From Pseudomonas sp. GM79 (GTDB taxonomy: Bacteria; Pseudomonadota; Gammaproteobacteria; Pseudomonadales; Pseudomonadaceae): DNA of 64,000 bases. Below are positions 34,321 to 42,508 of the stretch, in pieces (within the stretch, counting starts at the first letter, position 1; every line of letters begins with the position of its first letter). The stretch is taken from positions 124,001-188,000 of the forward strand of contig NZ_AKJE01000076.1 in NCBI RefSeq assembly GCF_000282495.1, in the 5' to 3' direction. Both the position numbers and the translations under genes were made by a program. Below the pieces are notes generated by a model. It was not told where the DNA came from and searched no databases. It was given only the letters and a program-made list of their open reading frames with translations.

Positions 34321-35745
34321 ATGTCCTCCGCTGCATCTTTCCGCACAGAAAAAGACCTGCTTGGCGTACTCGAAGTACCTGCTCAAGCGTATTACGGCAT
34401 CCAGACCCTGCGAGCGGTGAACAACTTCCGCCTCTCTGGCGTTCCGATTTCGCATTACCCGAAACTGGTTGTCGGTCTGGCAATGGTCAAGCAGGCCGCC
34501 GCTGACGCCAACCGCGAGTTGGGTCACCTGAGCGAAGCCAAGCACGCTGCTATCAGCGAAGCTTGTGCCCGATTGATCCGCGGCGATTTCCACGAAGAAT
34601 TCGTGGTGGACATGATTCAAGGCGGCGCTGGCACTTCGACCAACATGAATGCCAACGAAGTCATCGCCAACATCGCGCTGGAGGCCATGGGCCACAGCAA
34701 GGGCGAATACCAGTACCTGCACCCGAACAACGACGTCAACATGGCGCAGTCGACCAACGACGCCTACCCGACCGCGATCCGTCTGGGCCTGCTGCTGGGT
34801 CACGACGCGCTGCTGGCCAGCCTCGACAGCCTGATCCAGTCGTTCGCCGCCAAGGGTCAAGAGTTCAACCACGTTCTGAAGATGGGTCGCACCCAGCTGC
34901 AAGACGCCGTGCCAATGACCCTGGGCCAGGAATTCCGCGCCTTCGCCACCACATTGGGCGAAGACCTGGCACGCCTGAAGACTCTGGCGCCAGAGCTGCT
35001 GACCGAAGTGAACCTGGGCGGCACCGCGATCGGCACCGGCATCAACGCCGACCCGCGCTACCAGCACCTGGCCGTGCAACGCCTGGCGACCATCAGCGGT
35101 CACCCACTGGTGCCAGCCGCCGACCTGATCGAAGCCACCTCCGACATGGGCGCCTTCGTGCTGTTCTCCGGCATGCTCAAGCGCACCGCGGTCAAGCTGT
35201 CGAAGATCTGCAACGACCTGCGCCTGCTGTCCAGCGGCCCACGCACCGGCATCAACGAAATCAACCTGCCAGCGCGTCAGCCAGGCAGCTCGATCATGCC
35301 AGGCAAGGTCAACCCGGTAATCCCGGAAGCCGTGAACCAGGTGGCGTTCCAGATCATCGGCAACGACCTGGCCCTGACCATCGCGGCCGAAGGCGGCCAG
35401 CTGCAACTGAACGTGATGGAGCCGCTGATCGCTTTCAAGATCTTCGACTCGATCCGCCTGCTGCAGCGCGCCATGGACATGCTGCGCGAGCACTGCATCG
35501 TCGGCATCACCGCCAACGAAGAGCGCTGCCGTGAACTGGTCGAACACTCGATCGGCCTGGTTACCGCACTGAACCCGTACATCGGCTATGAAAACGCCAC
35601 TCGCATTGCCCGTATCGCGCTTGAAAGCGGCCGCGGCGTGCTGGAACTGGTGCGCGAAGAAGGCTTGCTCGACGAAGAAATGCTCGCCGACATCCTGCGC
35701 CCGGAAAACATGATTGCTCCGCGTCTGGTGCCTCTGAAGGCTTGA
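34321..35745 (+). CDS. aspA: Aspartate ammonia-lyase AspA
   Basis: 474 residues from ATG 34321 (MSSAASFRTEKDLLGVLEVPAQAYYGIQT). Converts L-aspartate to fumarate and ammonia. Fumarase/aspartase superfamily segments: GGAGTSTNMNANEVIAN (~100), SSN/QSTNDAYPTAIR-type MAQSTNDAYPTA (~141), MGRTQLQDAVPMTLGQEF and the signature GSSIMPGKVNP (~322-332). Residues 141 and 189 region hold the catalytic loop partners. A strong terminator follows. It forms, with the symporter and the asparaginase gene downstream, a group for use of amino acids as nitrogen and carbon source. Confidence 0.96.
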   Translation: MSSAASFRTEKDLLGVLEVPAQAYYGIQTLRAVNNFRLSGVPISHYPKLVVGLAMVKQAAADANRELGHLSEAKHAAISEACARLIRGDFHEEFVVDMIQGGAGTSTNMNANEVIANIALEAMGHSKGEYQYLHPNNDVNMAQSTNDAYPTAIRLGLLLGHDALLASLDSLIQSFAAKGQEFNHVLKMGRTQLQDAVPMTLGQEFRAFATTLGEDLARLKTLAPELLTEVNLGGTAIGTGINADPRYQHLAVQRLATISGHPLVPAADLIEATSDMGAFVLFSGMLKRTAVKLSKICNDLRLLSSGPRTGINEINLPARQPGSSIMPGKVNPVIPEAVNQVAFQIIGNDLALTIAAEGGQLQLNVMEPLIAFKIFDSIRLLQRAMDMLREHCIVGITANEERCRELVEHSIGLVTALNPYIGYENATRIARIALESGRGVLELVREEGLLDEEMLADILRPENMIAPRLVPLKA

Positions 35746-35809
35746 CCAAACGCCGGCTCTTTTGAAGAGCACGCTCACCAGGTCGAGGGACTAGACACCT
35801 CTCACCTTT

Positions 35810-35848
35810 TGAGGGCTTGGGGATTTACTCCCTCAAGCCCTTTTTTTT
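35810..35848 (+). terminator. Intrinsic terminator of aspA
   Basis: GGGCTTGGGG pairs with CCCTCAAGCCC and is followed by eight T. Confidence 0.92.
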
Positions 35849-35891
35849 AACTCTTTGGCAGCCACAAACAGAATGTCTGGAAGCTGAAAAA

Positions 35892-35981
35892 TGTGGGAGC
35901 GGGCTTGCTCGCGAAGGCGGTGCGTCAGTCACCCGCAATGGTGGATATCAGACCGCATTCGCGAGCAAGCCCGCTCCCACA
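35892..35981. repeat. REP doublet
   Basis: Inverted REP pair 45 bases after the aspA terminator. Confidence 0.9.
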
Positions 35982-36283
35982 AAAGAGCAGCTTCTACATA
36001 AGCCCGACGCCGGTAACGTCGGGTGTTTCAAAGCTTCGTTTCGTCGCTTGCACCACAACCGTGCAGACGGACGGCACTCTCCTATGTATAGTGCCGGCCC
36101 TCTTCGCGTGAGCGGTCGTCGGTAACGAGGCCCAAACCCATGCGAACCCGAACTAATAACAAACCCGCGAAATGGAACCGGGACGAACCTTCGCCTCACC
36201 TGTTGTGCCGCGCACAAGCGGGTGTAACGCGATGTGTCAACCACCCAGCATTCGCACACACAAAAAATAGCGAGGAATAATCC
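35982..36283 (+). other. Leader/promoter region of the AGCS symporter, 302 bases
   Basis: No gene seen. It starts with a short hairpin, CCCGACG/CGTCGGG (36003-36023), then a stretch with many short GC-rich arms (CGGCACT...AGTGCCG at 36071-36095). The latter could be part of an RNA leader. I looked for glycine-riboswitch features, since the gene transports alanine or glycine, and did not find them. Confidence 0.4.
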
Positions 36284-37735
36284 ATGCTCGAAGTCATCAA
36301 CGACTTCCTCTCAGGGAAAGTACTGATCGTGCTCATTGTCGGGCTCGGTAGCTACTTCACGATCCGCTCGCGTTTCGTCCAGTTCCGTCATTTCTTCCAC
36401 ATGTTCGCGGTATTCCGTGACAGCCTGCGCAGCAGCGCCGGTCAACTCAGCTCGTTCCAGGCCCTGATGCTCAGCCTCGCCGGCCGCGTCGGTGCGGGCA
36501 ACATCGCCGGTGTCGGCATCGCCGTGACCCTCGGTGGCCCCGGTGCCGTGTTCTGGATGTGGGTGACCGCGCTGGTCGGCATGTCCAGCAGCTTCTTCGA
36601 ATGCTCCCTCGGCCAGCTCTACAAGCGCTGCGACTCCGAAGGCCAGTTCCGTGGCGGCCCGTCCTTCTACATTCAGCACGGCCTGCAGAAACGCTGGTTG
36701 GGCATGATCATGGCGTTCCTGCTGCTGATCACCTTCGGCTTCGCCTTCAACGGCCTGCAAGCCCACGCCGTAACCCACTCGCTGAACAATGCCTTCGGCC
36801 TCGACACCACTTACACCGGACTGGGCCTGGCGGTATTGCTGGGTCTGGTGTTCATCGGCGGTATCAAGCGGATCGCCAAGGTCGCTGACCTGCTGGTACC
36901 GGTGAAAACCCTGGTGTACATCGGCGTGACCATCTACGTAATCGTGCTGCAGTTCGATCACGTTCCGGGCATGTTGATGACCATCGTCAAAAGCGCCTTC
37001 GGTCTGGACCAGGCGTTCGGCGGCCTGATCGGCAGCGCCATCGTCATGGGCGTGAAGCGCGGCGTGTTCGCCAACGAAGCAGGCCTGGGCAGTGCGCCGA
37101 ACGTGGCCGCAGTGGCCTCGGTCGAGCACCCGGTCTCGCAAGGCGTGGTTCAAGCGTTCAGCGTGTTCCTCGACACCTTCGTGATCTGCACCTGCACCGC
37201 GTTGCTGATCCTGCTGTCGGGCTTCTACACCCCAGGCTTCGAAGGCGACGGCATTGCCCTGACCCAAAACTCCCTGGCTGCCGTGGTCGGTGACTGGGGC
37301 CGGATGTTCATCTCCGTAGCCTTGGCGCTGTTCGTATTCACCTCGATTCTCTACAACTACTATCTGGGCGAGAACAACCTGCGCTTCATGGTCGGTGAAA
37401 ATCGCAAGGCGCTGATCGGCTACCGCGCGCTGGTACTGGTATTGATTTTCTGGGGTGCCATCGAAAACCTCGGCACCGTGTTCGCCTTCGCCGACATCAC
37501 CATGACAATGCTGGCGTTCGTTAACCTGATCGCGCTGTTCCTGCTGTTCAAGGTCGGTATGCGCATCCTGCGTGACTACGATGACCAGCGTGCTGCCGGC
37601 ATCAAGACCCCGGTGTTCGATTCGAGCAAATTCCCGGATCTGGACCTGGACCTGAAAGCCTGGCCGGCCAATCCGCCAGCCGCCGCTCCTACGGCCGCAG
37701 CCGAGCCGCAAGGCGTGACCGCAGCGCAACGCTGA
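36284..37735 (+). CDS. AGCS-family alanine/glycine:cation symporter
   Basis: 483 residues, about ten membrane helices. The family signature GRVGAGNIAGVGIAVTLGGPGAVFWMWVTALVGM (~65-98) and NEAGLGSAPNVAA (~265) are clear. Members import alanine or glycine with Na+ or H+. The C-terminal tail is Ala/Pro-rich. ATG 36284 follows AGGAATAATCC. A hairpin without a T run comes after the stop. Substrate (L-/D-alanine or glycine) cannot be told from sequence. Confidence 0.92.
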   Translation: MLEVINDFLSGKVLIVLIVGLGSYFTIRSRFVQFRHFFHMFAVFRDSLRSSAGQLSSFQALMLSLAGRVGAGNIAGVGIAVTLGGPGAVFWMWVTALVGMSSSFFECSLGQLYKRCDSEGQFRGGPSFYIQHGLQKRWLGMIMAFLLLITFGFAFNGLQAHAVTHSLNNAFGLDTTYTGLGLAVLLGLVFIGGIKRIAKVADLLVPVKTLVYIGVTIYVIVLQFDHVPGMLMTIVKSAFGLDQAFGGLIGSAIVMGVKRGVFANEAGLGSAPNVAAVASVEHPVSQGVVQAFSVFLDTFVICTCTALLILLSGFYTPGFEGDGIALTQNSLAAVVGDWGRMFISVALALFVFTSILYNYYLGENNLRFMVGENRKALIGYRALVLVLIFWGAIENLGTVFAFADITMTMLAFVNLIALFLLFKVGMRILRDYDDQRAAGIKTPVFDSSKFPDLDLDLKAWPANPPAAAPTAAAEPQGVTAAQR

Positions 37736-37747
37736 TCGGTAAAAAAC

Positions 37748-37770
37748 CGGGCGCACCCTCTGCGCCCGGC
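37748..37770 (+). terminator. GC-rich hairpin after the AGCS gene
   Basis: CCGGGCGCA/TGCGCCCGG stem of 9 bases; no T run follows on the + strand, so termination is doubtful. Confidence 0.4.
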
Positions 37771-37866
37771 GTGACACAGCGTTCGGTCGGCGTCATGCTC
37801 GACCCTACGCTGTGGCAGCTTGATGAGGCTGCCGTTCAGGGTTCAAGCCTGCAAGACCGCATCGCG

Positions 37867-37894
37867 GCTTTCGCGAGCAAGCCCGCTCCCACAG
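37867..37894. repeat. Single REP element in the asparaginase leader
   Basis: One copy (CGCGAGCAAGCCCGCTCCCA) without a partner, ending about 5 bases before the ribosome site GGAGA of the next gene. Confidence 0.85.
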
Positions 37895-37909
37895 TTTTCG
37901 GAGACCTCC

Positions 37910-38914
37910 ATGAATTCCTCGACTTTTCCTGCTGCCCAGCACGTCATGGTGCTCTACACCGGCGGCACCATCGGCATGCAAGCCAGTGCCCACGGGCTGG
38001 CCCCGGCGTCCGGTTTCGAAGCGCGGATGCGCGAGTATCTGCACAGCCAGCCTGAACTGGTGGTGCCGCAATGGCGCTTTCGCGAGATGGCGCCACTGAT
38101 CGACAGCGCCAACATGACGCCCGCCTACTGGCAGCAACTGCGTGAAGCGGTGGTCGACGCCGTTGATGTCCAGGGCTGCGACAGCGTGTTGATCCTGCAT
38201 GGCACCGACACCCTGGCCTACAGCGCCGCGGCCATGAGCTTTCAGCTGCTCGGCTTGCATGCCCGCGTGGTGTTCACCGGCTCCATGTTGCCGGCCGGCG
38301 TGACCGACAGTGATGCCTGGGAAAACCTCAGCGGTGCATTGGTTGCACTTGGCCAGGGCCTGGCGCCGGGCGTTCATCTGTACTTTCACGGCGAACTGCT
38401 CGATCCGACCCGCTGCGCGAAGGTTCGCAGTTTCGGCCGTCATCCGTTCAAACGGCTGGAGCGTCAGGGCGGCGGCGTGAAAGCGACTTCCGTGCCGGCG
38501 CAGCTGAACTACAACCAGCCTAAACAACTGGCGACGGTCGCAGCGCTACCCCTGTTCCCCGGCATCGGCGCCGAGCAACTGGATGGCCTGCTCAACAGCG
38601 GTATTCAGGGCCTGGTGCTGGAATGTTATGGCAGCGGTACCGGGCCAAGCGACAACCCCGCGTTTCTCGCCAGCCTGGAACGGGCGCGGGACAAAGGTGT
38701 GGTGGTGGTCGCGGTGACGCAATGCCATGAAGGTGGTGTGCAACTCGACGTGTACGAGGCGGGCAGCCGCTTGCGTGACGCCGGTGTGTTGTCCGGTGGC
38801 GGCATGACTCGCGAGGCGGCGTTTGGCAAGTTGCATGGGCTGCTGGGTGCAGGGCTTGAGACCACTGAAGTTCGACGGCTGGTTGAGCTCGACCTGTGCG
38901 GCGAACTGAGCTGA
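37910..38914 (+). CDS. L-asparaginase, type I
   Basis: 334 residues from ATG 37910, with GGAGA 7 bases upstream; a longer frame upstream runs through the REP. No signal peptide, so cytoplasmic (type I). Both catalytic Thr motifs are present: LYTGGTIGMQ (~17) and LHGTDTLAYSA (~95), plus the GSMLPAG strand. It hydrolyses asparagine to aspartate, which AspA (encoded 2 kb upstream) can convert to fumarate. Confidence 0.93.
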   Translation: MNSSTFPAAQHVMVLYTGGTIGMQASAHGLAPASGFEARMREYLHSQPELVVPQWRFREMAPLIDSANMTPAYWQQLREAVVDAVDVQGCDSVLILHGTDTLAYSAAAMSFQLLGLHARVVFTGSMLPAGVTDSDAWENLSGALVALGQGLAPGVHLYFHGELLDPTRCAKVRSFGRHPFKRLERQGGGVKATSVPAQLNYNQPKQLATVAALPLFPGIGAEQLDGLLNSGIQGLVLECYGSGTGPSDNPAFLASLERARDKGVVVVAVTQCHEGGVQLDVYEAGSRLRDAGVLSGGGMTREAAFGKLHGLLGAGLETTEVRRLVELDLCGELS

Positions 38915-38939
38915 ATTGAGCTGACACAACACAAAACCC

Positions 38940-39029
38940 TGTGGGAGCGGGCTTGCTCGCGAAGACGGCAGCATATCCTGCATCAATGTGACTGACAGGA
39001 CGCTTTCGCGAGCAAGCCCGCTCCCACAG
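38940..39029. repeat. REP doublet
   Basis: Inverted REP pair 25 bases after the asparaginase stop. Confidence 0.9.
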
Positions 39030-39087
39030 GATCGTCGTTGGGCATATAACTTGCTCGCTTCCAGTTACTTAAAGACTGGAACACCCC

Positions 39088-40086
39088 ATGCTCCACTCCC
39101 ATCTCACCACCCTCAATGCCGTTTCCCTGGTGCTCAACACCTTCATGGCCGAAGGCCTGTCCAGCGAAGCATTGCTGGCCGGCAGCGGTATCAGCGCGGC
39201 GGATCTAAGCCGGGCGGACACACGCATCACCACCAACCAAGAGATGCTGGTTTGCGCCAACGCCGTCGCGTTACGCCGCGATATCGGCCTGGAACTGGGC
39301 CGGCGAATGCATGTTTCGTCCTACGGCATGCTCGGGTACGCCTTACTCACCAGCGCCACTTTAGGTGACGCCTTGCGGTTGGCGCTGCACTATCCGGCGC
39401 TATTGGGAACACTGTTCGAGTTGAGTCTGGAAGAGGATGGCGAGCGCATCTGGCTCACCGCGGGCGACTATCGGGAGAATCCGGCGCTGGCGCCCTTCAA
39501 TGTCGAGTTTTGCCTGGTCTCGATGAAAGTCACCTGCGAAGACTTGCTCGGCCATCCTCTGCCTCTGCTCGGCGCCCGCTTCGAACACCCGGCGCCGGAC
39601 TATCAGGCGCGCTATGCCGAGCGTTTCGACTGCCCCTTGCAGTTCGATGCTGTATCCAATGCCTTTGCTTTTGACAAACGCTGGCTCGAACAACCTCTGC
39701 CTCTGGCCGACGCCATCACGCACCAGGCCATGGCCGAACGTTGTCGCAAGCAAAACACCGAGTTCACCGGGCGCCAGGCCTGGCTCGGGCGTATCCGCCA
39801 ACTACTCGCTGCGCAACTCAACGCGGCCCCGGGCCTGGATGGGCTGGCCGAACAGTTGAACTGCTCGGCGCGCACCCTGCGGCGACATCTGAAGGACCTG
39901 GGCTGCAGCTATCAAGAACTGCTCGATGAATTGCGCTTCGAGCAGGCCAAGCGAATGCTCTGCGAAGATCAACTGCCGATCTACCGGATTGCCGAGGCGC
40001 TGGGGTTCAGCGAGACCGCAAGCTTCCGCCATGCGTTTGTGCGCTGGAGTGGCGTTGCGCCGAGTCAGTTCCGGCCACACCGATAA
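39088..40086 (+). CDS. AraC-family regulator
   Basis: 332 residues. N-terminal ~200 residues match the Arabinose_bd-like effector domain of OruR-type regulators (ITTNQEMLVCANAVALRRDIGLELGRRMHVSSYGMLGYALLTSATLGDAL). C-terminal AraC DNA-binding domain: LNCSARTLRRHLKDLGCSYQELLDELRFEQAKRML and IAEALGFSETASFRHAFVRWSGVAPSQFR. Similar proteins control ornithine or amino-acid use. The target is unknown; the asparaginase gene upstream and the deacetylase downstream are both possible. A REP pair follows the stop by 4 bases. Confidence 0.9.
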   Translation: MLHSHLTTLNAVSLVLNTFMAEGLSSEALLAGSGISAADLSRADTRITTNQEMLVCANAVALRRDIGLELGRRMHVSSYGMLGYALLTSATLGDALRLALHYPALLGTLFELSLEEDGERIWLTAGDYRENPALAPFNVEFCLVSMKVTCEDLLGHPLPLLGARFEHPAPDYQARYAERFDCPLQFDAVSNAFAFDKRWLEQPLPLADAITHQAMAERCRKQNTEFTGRQAWLGRIRQLLAAQLNAAPGLDGLAEQLNCSARTLRRHLKDLGCSYQELLDELRFEQAKRMLCEDQLPIYRIAEALGFSETASFRHAFVRWSGVAPSQFRPHR

Positions 40087-40090
40087 CCCC

Positions 40091-40182
40091 TGTGGGAGCG
40101 GGCTTGCCCGCGAAGAGGCCAGTACATTCGACGCATCTCCATTGGCTGGGCCACCGCTTTCGCGGGCAAGCCCGCTCCCACA
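40091..40182. repeat. REP doublet (CGCGGGC variant)
   Basis: Inverted REP pair with TTGCCCGCG arms, just after the AraC gene. Confidence 0.9.
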
Positions 40183-40348
40183 GGTTCGGCATTCCACGCC
40201 TGACACTGGAGCATCGCAGCACCAATAAGGGGCGAATTTCGGTCAAATCTTTTGGCCATATCGATCCCCTTTTGGCCTTTCCTGCCGTTCTCCCAAACGC
40301 CGCCCGCCGCAAGACTGTGTGCAACCAATCAGCCTGCGGAGAATAAGA

Positions 40349-41380
40349 ATGCTGACGATCTACTCGGACGATCACCACCTGCATCACGGCCGTTGTGAAT
40401 TGATGGACGGGCAACTGATGCCCTGCTTCGAAATGCCCTCGCGGGCCGACCATGTGCTGGCACGCGTACAGTCCCGTCATCTGGGCCCGGTCGAGGCGCC
40501 GCAGGATTTCGGTCTCGGACCGATCGAGCGCATCCACAGCCGCGACTACCTCGACTTCTTCAAAGGGGCCTGGGCGCGCTGGACCGAATTCAATACCGAC
40601 GGCGACTTGCTGCCCTACACCTGGCCAGCCCGCACGTTGCGCCGGATCATGCCCACCAGCCTGCACGGCCAGCTCGGCTATTACAGTTTCGACGGCGGCG
40701 CACCGATTACCGCCGGCACCTGGCAAGCCGCGTATAGCGCGGCGCAAGTTGCGCTCACGGCCCAAGCGCAAATCCAGCGCGGAGCCCGCAGTGCCTTTGC
40801 CTTGTGCCGTCCACCGGGACACCATGCCGCCAGCGATTTGATGGGCGGTTATTGCTACCTCAACAACGCCGCCATCGCCGCTCAGGCATTCCTCGATCAA
40901 GGCCACAAAAAGGTCGCGATCCTCGACGTCGATTACCACCATGGCAACGGCACCCAATCGATTTTCTACGAGCGCAGCGACGTGCTGTTCACCTCGATCC
41001 ATGGTCATCCGGAAGCCGAGTTTCCGTTCTTCCTCGGCTACGAAGACGAACACGGTGAAGGCCCGGGCGAAGGGTTCAACTTCAACTACCCTTTGCCCGC
41101 CGGGAGCGGTTGGGACCGTTGGAGCGCGGCGCTGGAGCAGGCCTGCAAAGAGATCGAACAGTACGGCGCCGACATCGTCGTCGTGTCTTTGGGCGTCGAT
41201 ACGTTCAAGGACGACCCGATCTCCCAATTCAAACTCGACAGCCCGGATTACCTGGCGATGGGCGCGCGCATCGCGGGCCTCGGCAAGCCGACGCTGTTCG
41301 TGATGGAAGGCGGTTACGCGGTGGAAGAAATCGGCATCAATGCCGTGAACGTTCTCGAAGGTTTTGAAAGCGCCGAATGA
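40349..41380 (+). CDS. Acetylpolyamine amidohydrolase-like (histone deacetylase family)
   Basis: 343 residues from ATG 40349 (GCGGAG upstream). Zinc deacetylase of the HDAC superfamily: LCRPPGHHAASDLMGGYCYLNNAA with the His-His pair (~150), ILDVDYHHGNGTQ (zinc Asp and His, ~188-196), SLGVDTFKDDP (second zinc Asp) and EGGYAVEEIG (active-site Tyr). The length and the N-terminal MLTIYSDDHHLHHG... fit acetylpolyamine amidohydrolases, which release polyamines from N-acetyl forms. The polyamine-type binding protein gene starts 12 bases downstream, supporting this. Confidence 0.88.
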   Translation: MLTIYSDDHHLHHGRCELMDGQLMPCFEMPSRADHVLARVQSRHLGPVEAPQDFGLGPIERIHSRDYLDFFKGAWARWTEFNTDGDLLPYTWPARTLRRIMPTSLHGQLGYYSFDGGAPITAGTWQAAYSAAQVALTAQAQIQRGARSAFALCRPPGHHAASDLMGGYCYLNNAAIAAQAFLDQGHKKVAILDVDYHHGNGTQSIFYERSDVLFTSIHGHPEAEFPFFLGYEDEHGEGPGEGFNFNYPLPAGSGWDRWSAALEQACKEIEQYGADIVVVSLGVDTFKDDPISQFKLDSPDYLAMGARIAGLGKPTLFVMEGGYAVEEIGINAVNVLEGFESAE

Positions 41381-41392
41381 GGAATTAGAACA

Positions 41393-42493
41393 ATGAATCG
41401 ACTCAAGCGTCTTATCGTTCCAGTGCTATACGCCACCGTATTCAGTGGTGCCGTTCACGCCGAAGAGCGCACGTTGCGGGTGTACAACTGGTTCGACTAC
41501 ATAACACCCAAAGCGCTGGAAGATTTCAAGACCCAGAACACCCAGACCAAACTGGTCTACGACATTTTCGACACCAACGAAGCCCTGGAGGCCAAGCTAC
41601 TGACCGGCAACTCCGGCTACGACGTGGTGGTACCGTCCAACGTGTTCCTCGCCAAGCAGATCGAAGCCGGAGTGTTCCAGCCGCTGGACCGCAGCAAACT
41701 GCCGAACTGGAATCATCTCGACCCCAAGCTGATGAAGTTGATCGAAGCCAACGACCCGGGCAACAAATTCGCCGTGCCGTACATGTACGGGACCATTCTG
41801 ATCGGCTTCAACCCGGACAAGATCAAGGCAGCTTTGGGCGACAACGCACCGGTGGACAGCTGGGACCTGATCTTCAAGGAAGAGAACATCAGCAAACTCA
41901 AACAGTGCGGCGTAGCCCTGCTCGACTCGCCGTCAGAGATCCTGCCGCTGGCCCTGCAGCACCTGGGCCTGGACCCCAACAGCAAGAAGCCGGCGGACTA
42001 CGCCAAGGCTGAAGCGCTGCTGATGAAGATCCGTCCGTACATCACCTACTTCCATTCGTCCAAGTACATGGCCGACATCGCCAACGGTGACATCTGCGTC
42101 GCGGTCGGTTACTCCGGCAGCTTCTCCCAGGCCGCCAACCGCGCCAAGGAAGCCAAGAATGGCGTGATCGTCGACATGCGCCTGCCCAAAGAAGGCGCGC
42201 CGATCTGGTTCGACATGCTCGCGATCCCCAAAGGCGCGAAAAACCCGGAAGACGCCTACACCTTCATCAACTACCTGCTGCAACCCCAGGTCATTGCACC
42301 GGTCAGCGATTTCGTCGGCTACCCGAACCCGAACAAGGACGCCACGGAAATGGTCGACCCGGCGATCCGCAACAACCCGAACCTGTACCCGACCGAAGCG
42401 GCGATGAGCACGCTGTACACCCTGCAACCGTTGCCTCGCGATGCCGAGCGGGCGCGGACCCGGGCCTGGACCAAGATCAAGTCCGGCACCTGA
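41393..42493 (+). CDS. Polyamine ABC transporter substrate-binding protein (PotF-like)
   Basis: 366 residues with signal peptide (LIVPVLYATVFSGAVHA). LRVYNWFDYITPKALEDFKTQ, SGYDVVVPSNVFLAKQI and PYMYGTILIGFNPDKI are conserved in PotF/SpuD proteins that bind putrescine or spermidine in the periplasm. In an operon with the deacetylase gene 12 bases upstream; no permease or ATPase genes follow, so it must serve a transporter encoded elsewhere or act in sensing. Substrate choice is inferred from family. Confidence 0.9.
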   Translation: MNRLKRLIVPVLYATVFSGAVHAEERTLRVYNWFDYITPKALEDFKTQNTQTKLVYDIFDTNEALEAKLLTGNSGYDVVVPSNVFLAKQIEAGVFQPLDRSKLPNWNHLDPKLMKLIEANDPGNKFAVPYMYGTILIGFNPDKIKAALGDNAPVDSWDLIFKEENISKLKQCGVALLDSPSEILPLALQHLGLDPNSKKPADYAKAEALLMKIRPYITYFHSSKYMADIANGDICVAVGYSGSFSQAANRAKEAKNGVIVDMRLPKEGAPIWFDMLAIPKGAKNPEDAYTFINYLLQPQVIAPVSDFVGYPNPNKDATEMVDPAIRNNPNLYPTEAAMSTLYTLQPLPRDAERARTRAWTKIKSGT

Positions 42494-42508
42494 TCCGGGC
42501 GGCGCGAC

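Noticed and set aside
35982..36283. Glycine riboswitch before the AGCS symporter
   Set aside because: Several GC-rich arms but no conserved riboswitch core found by eye.
37748..37770. Strong terminator after the AGCS gene
   Set aside because: Good stem but no T run on the coding strand; kept only as a low-confidence hairpin.
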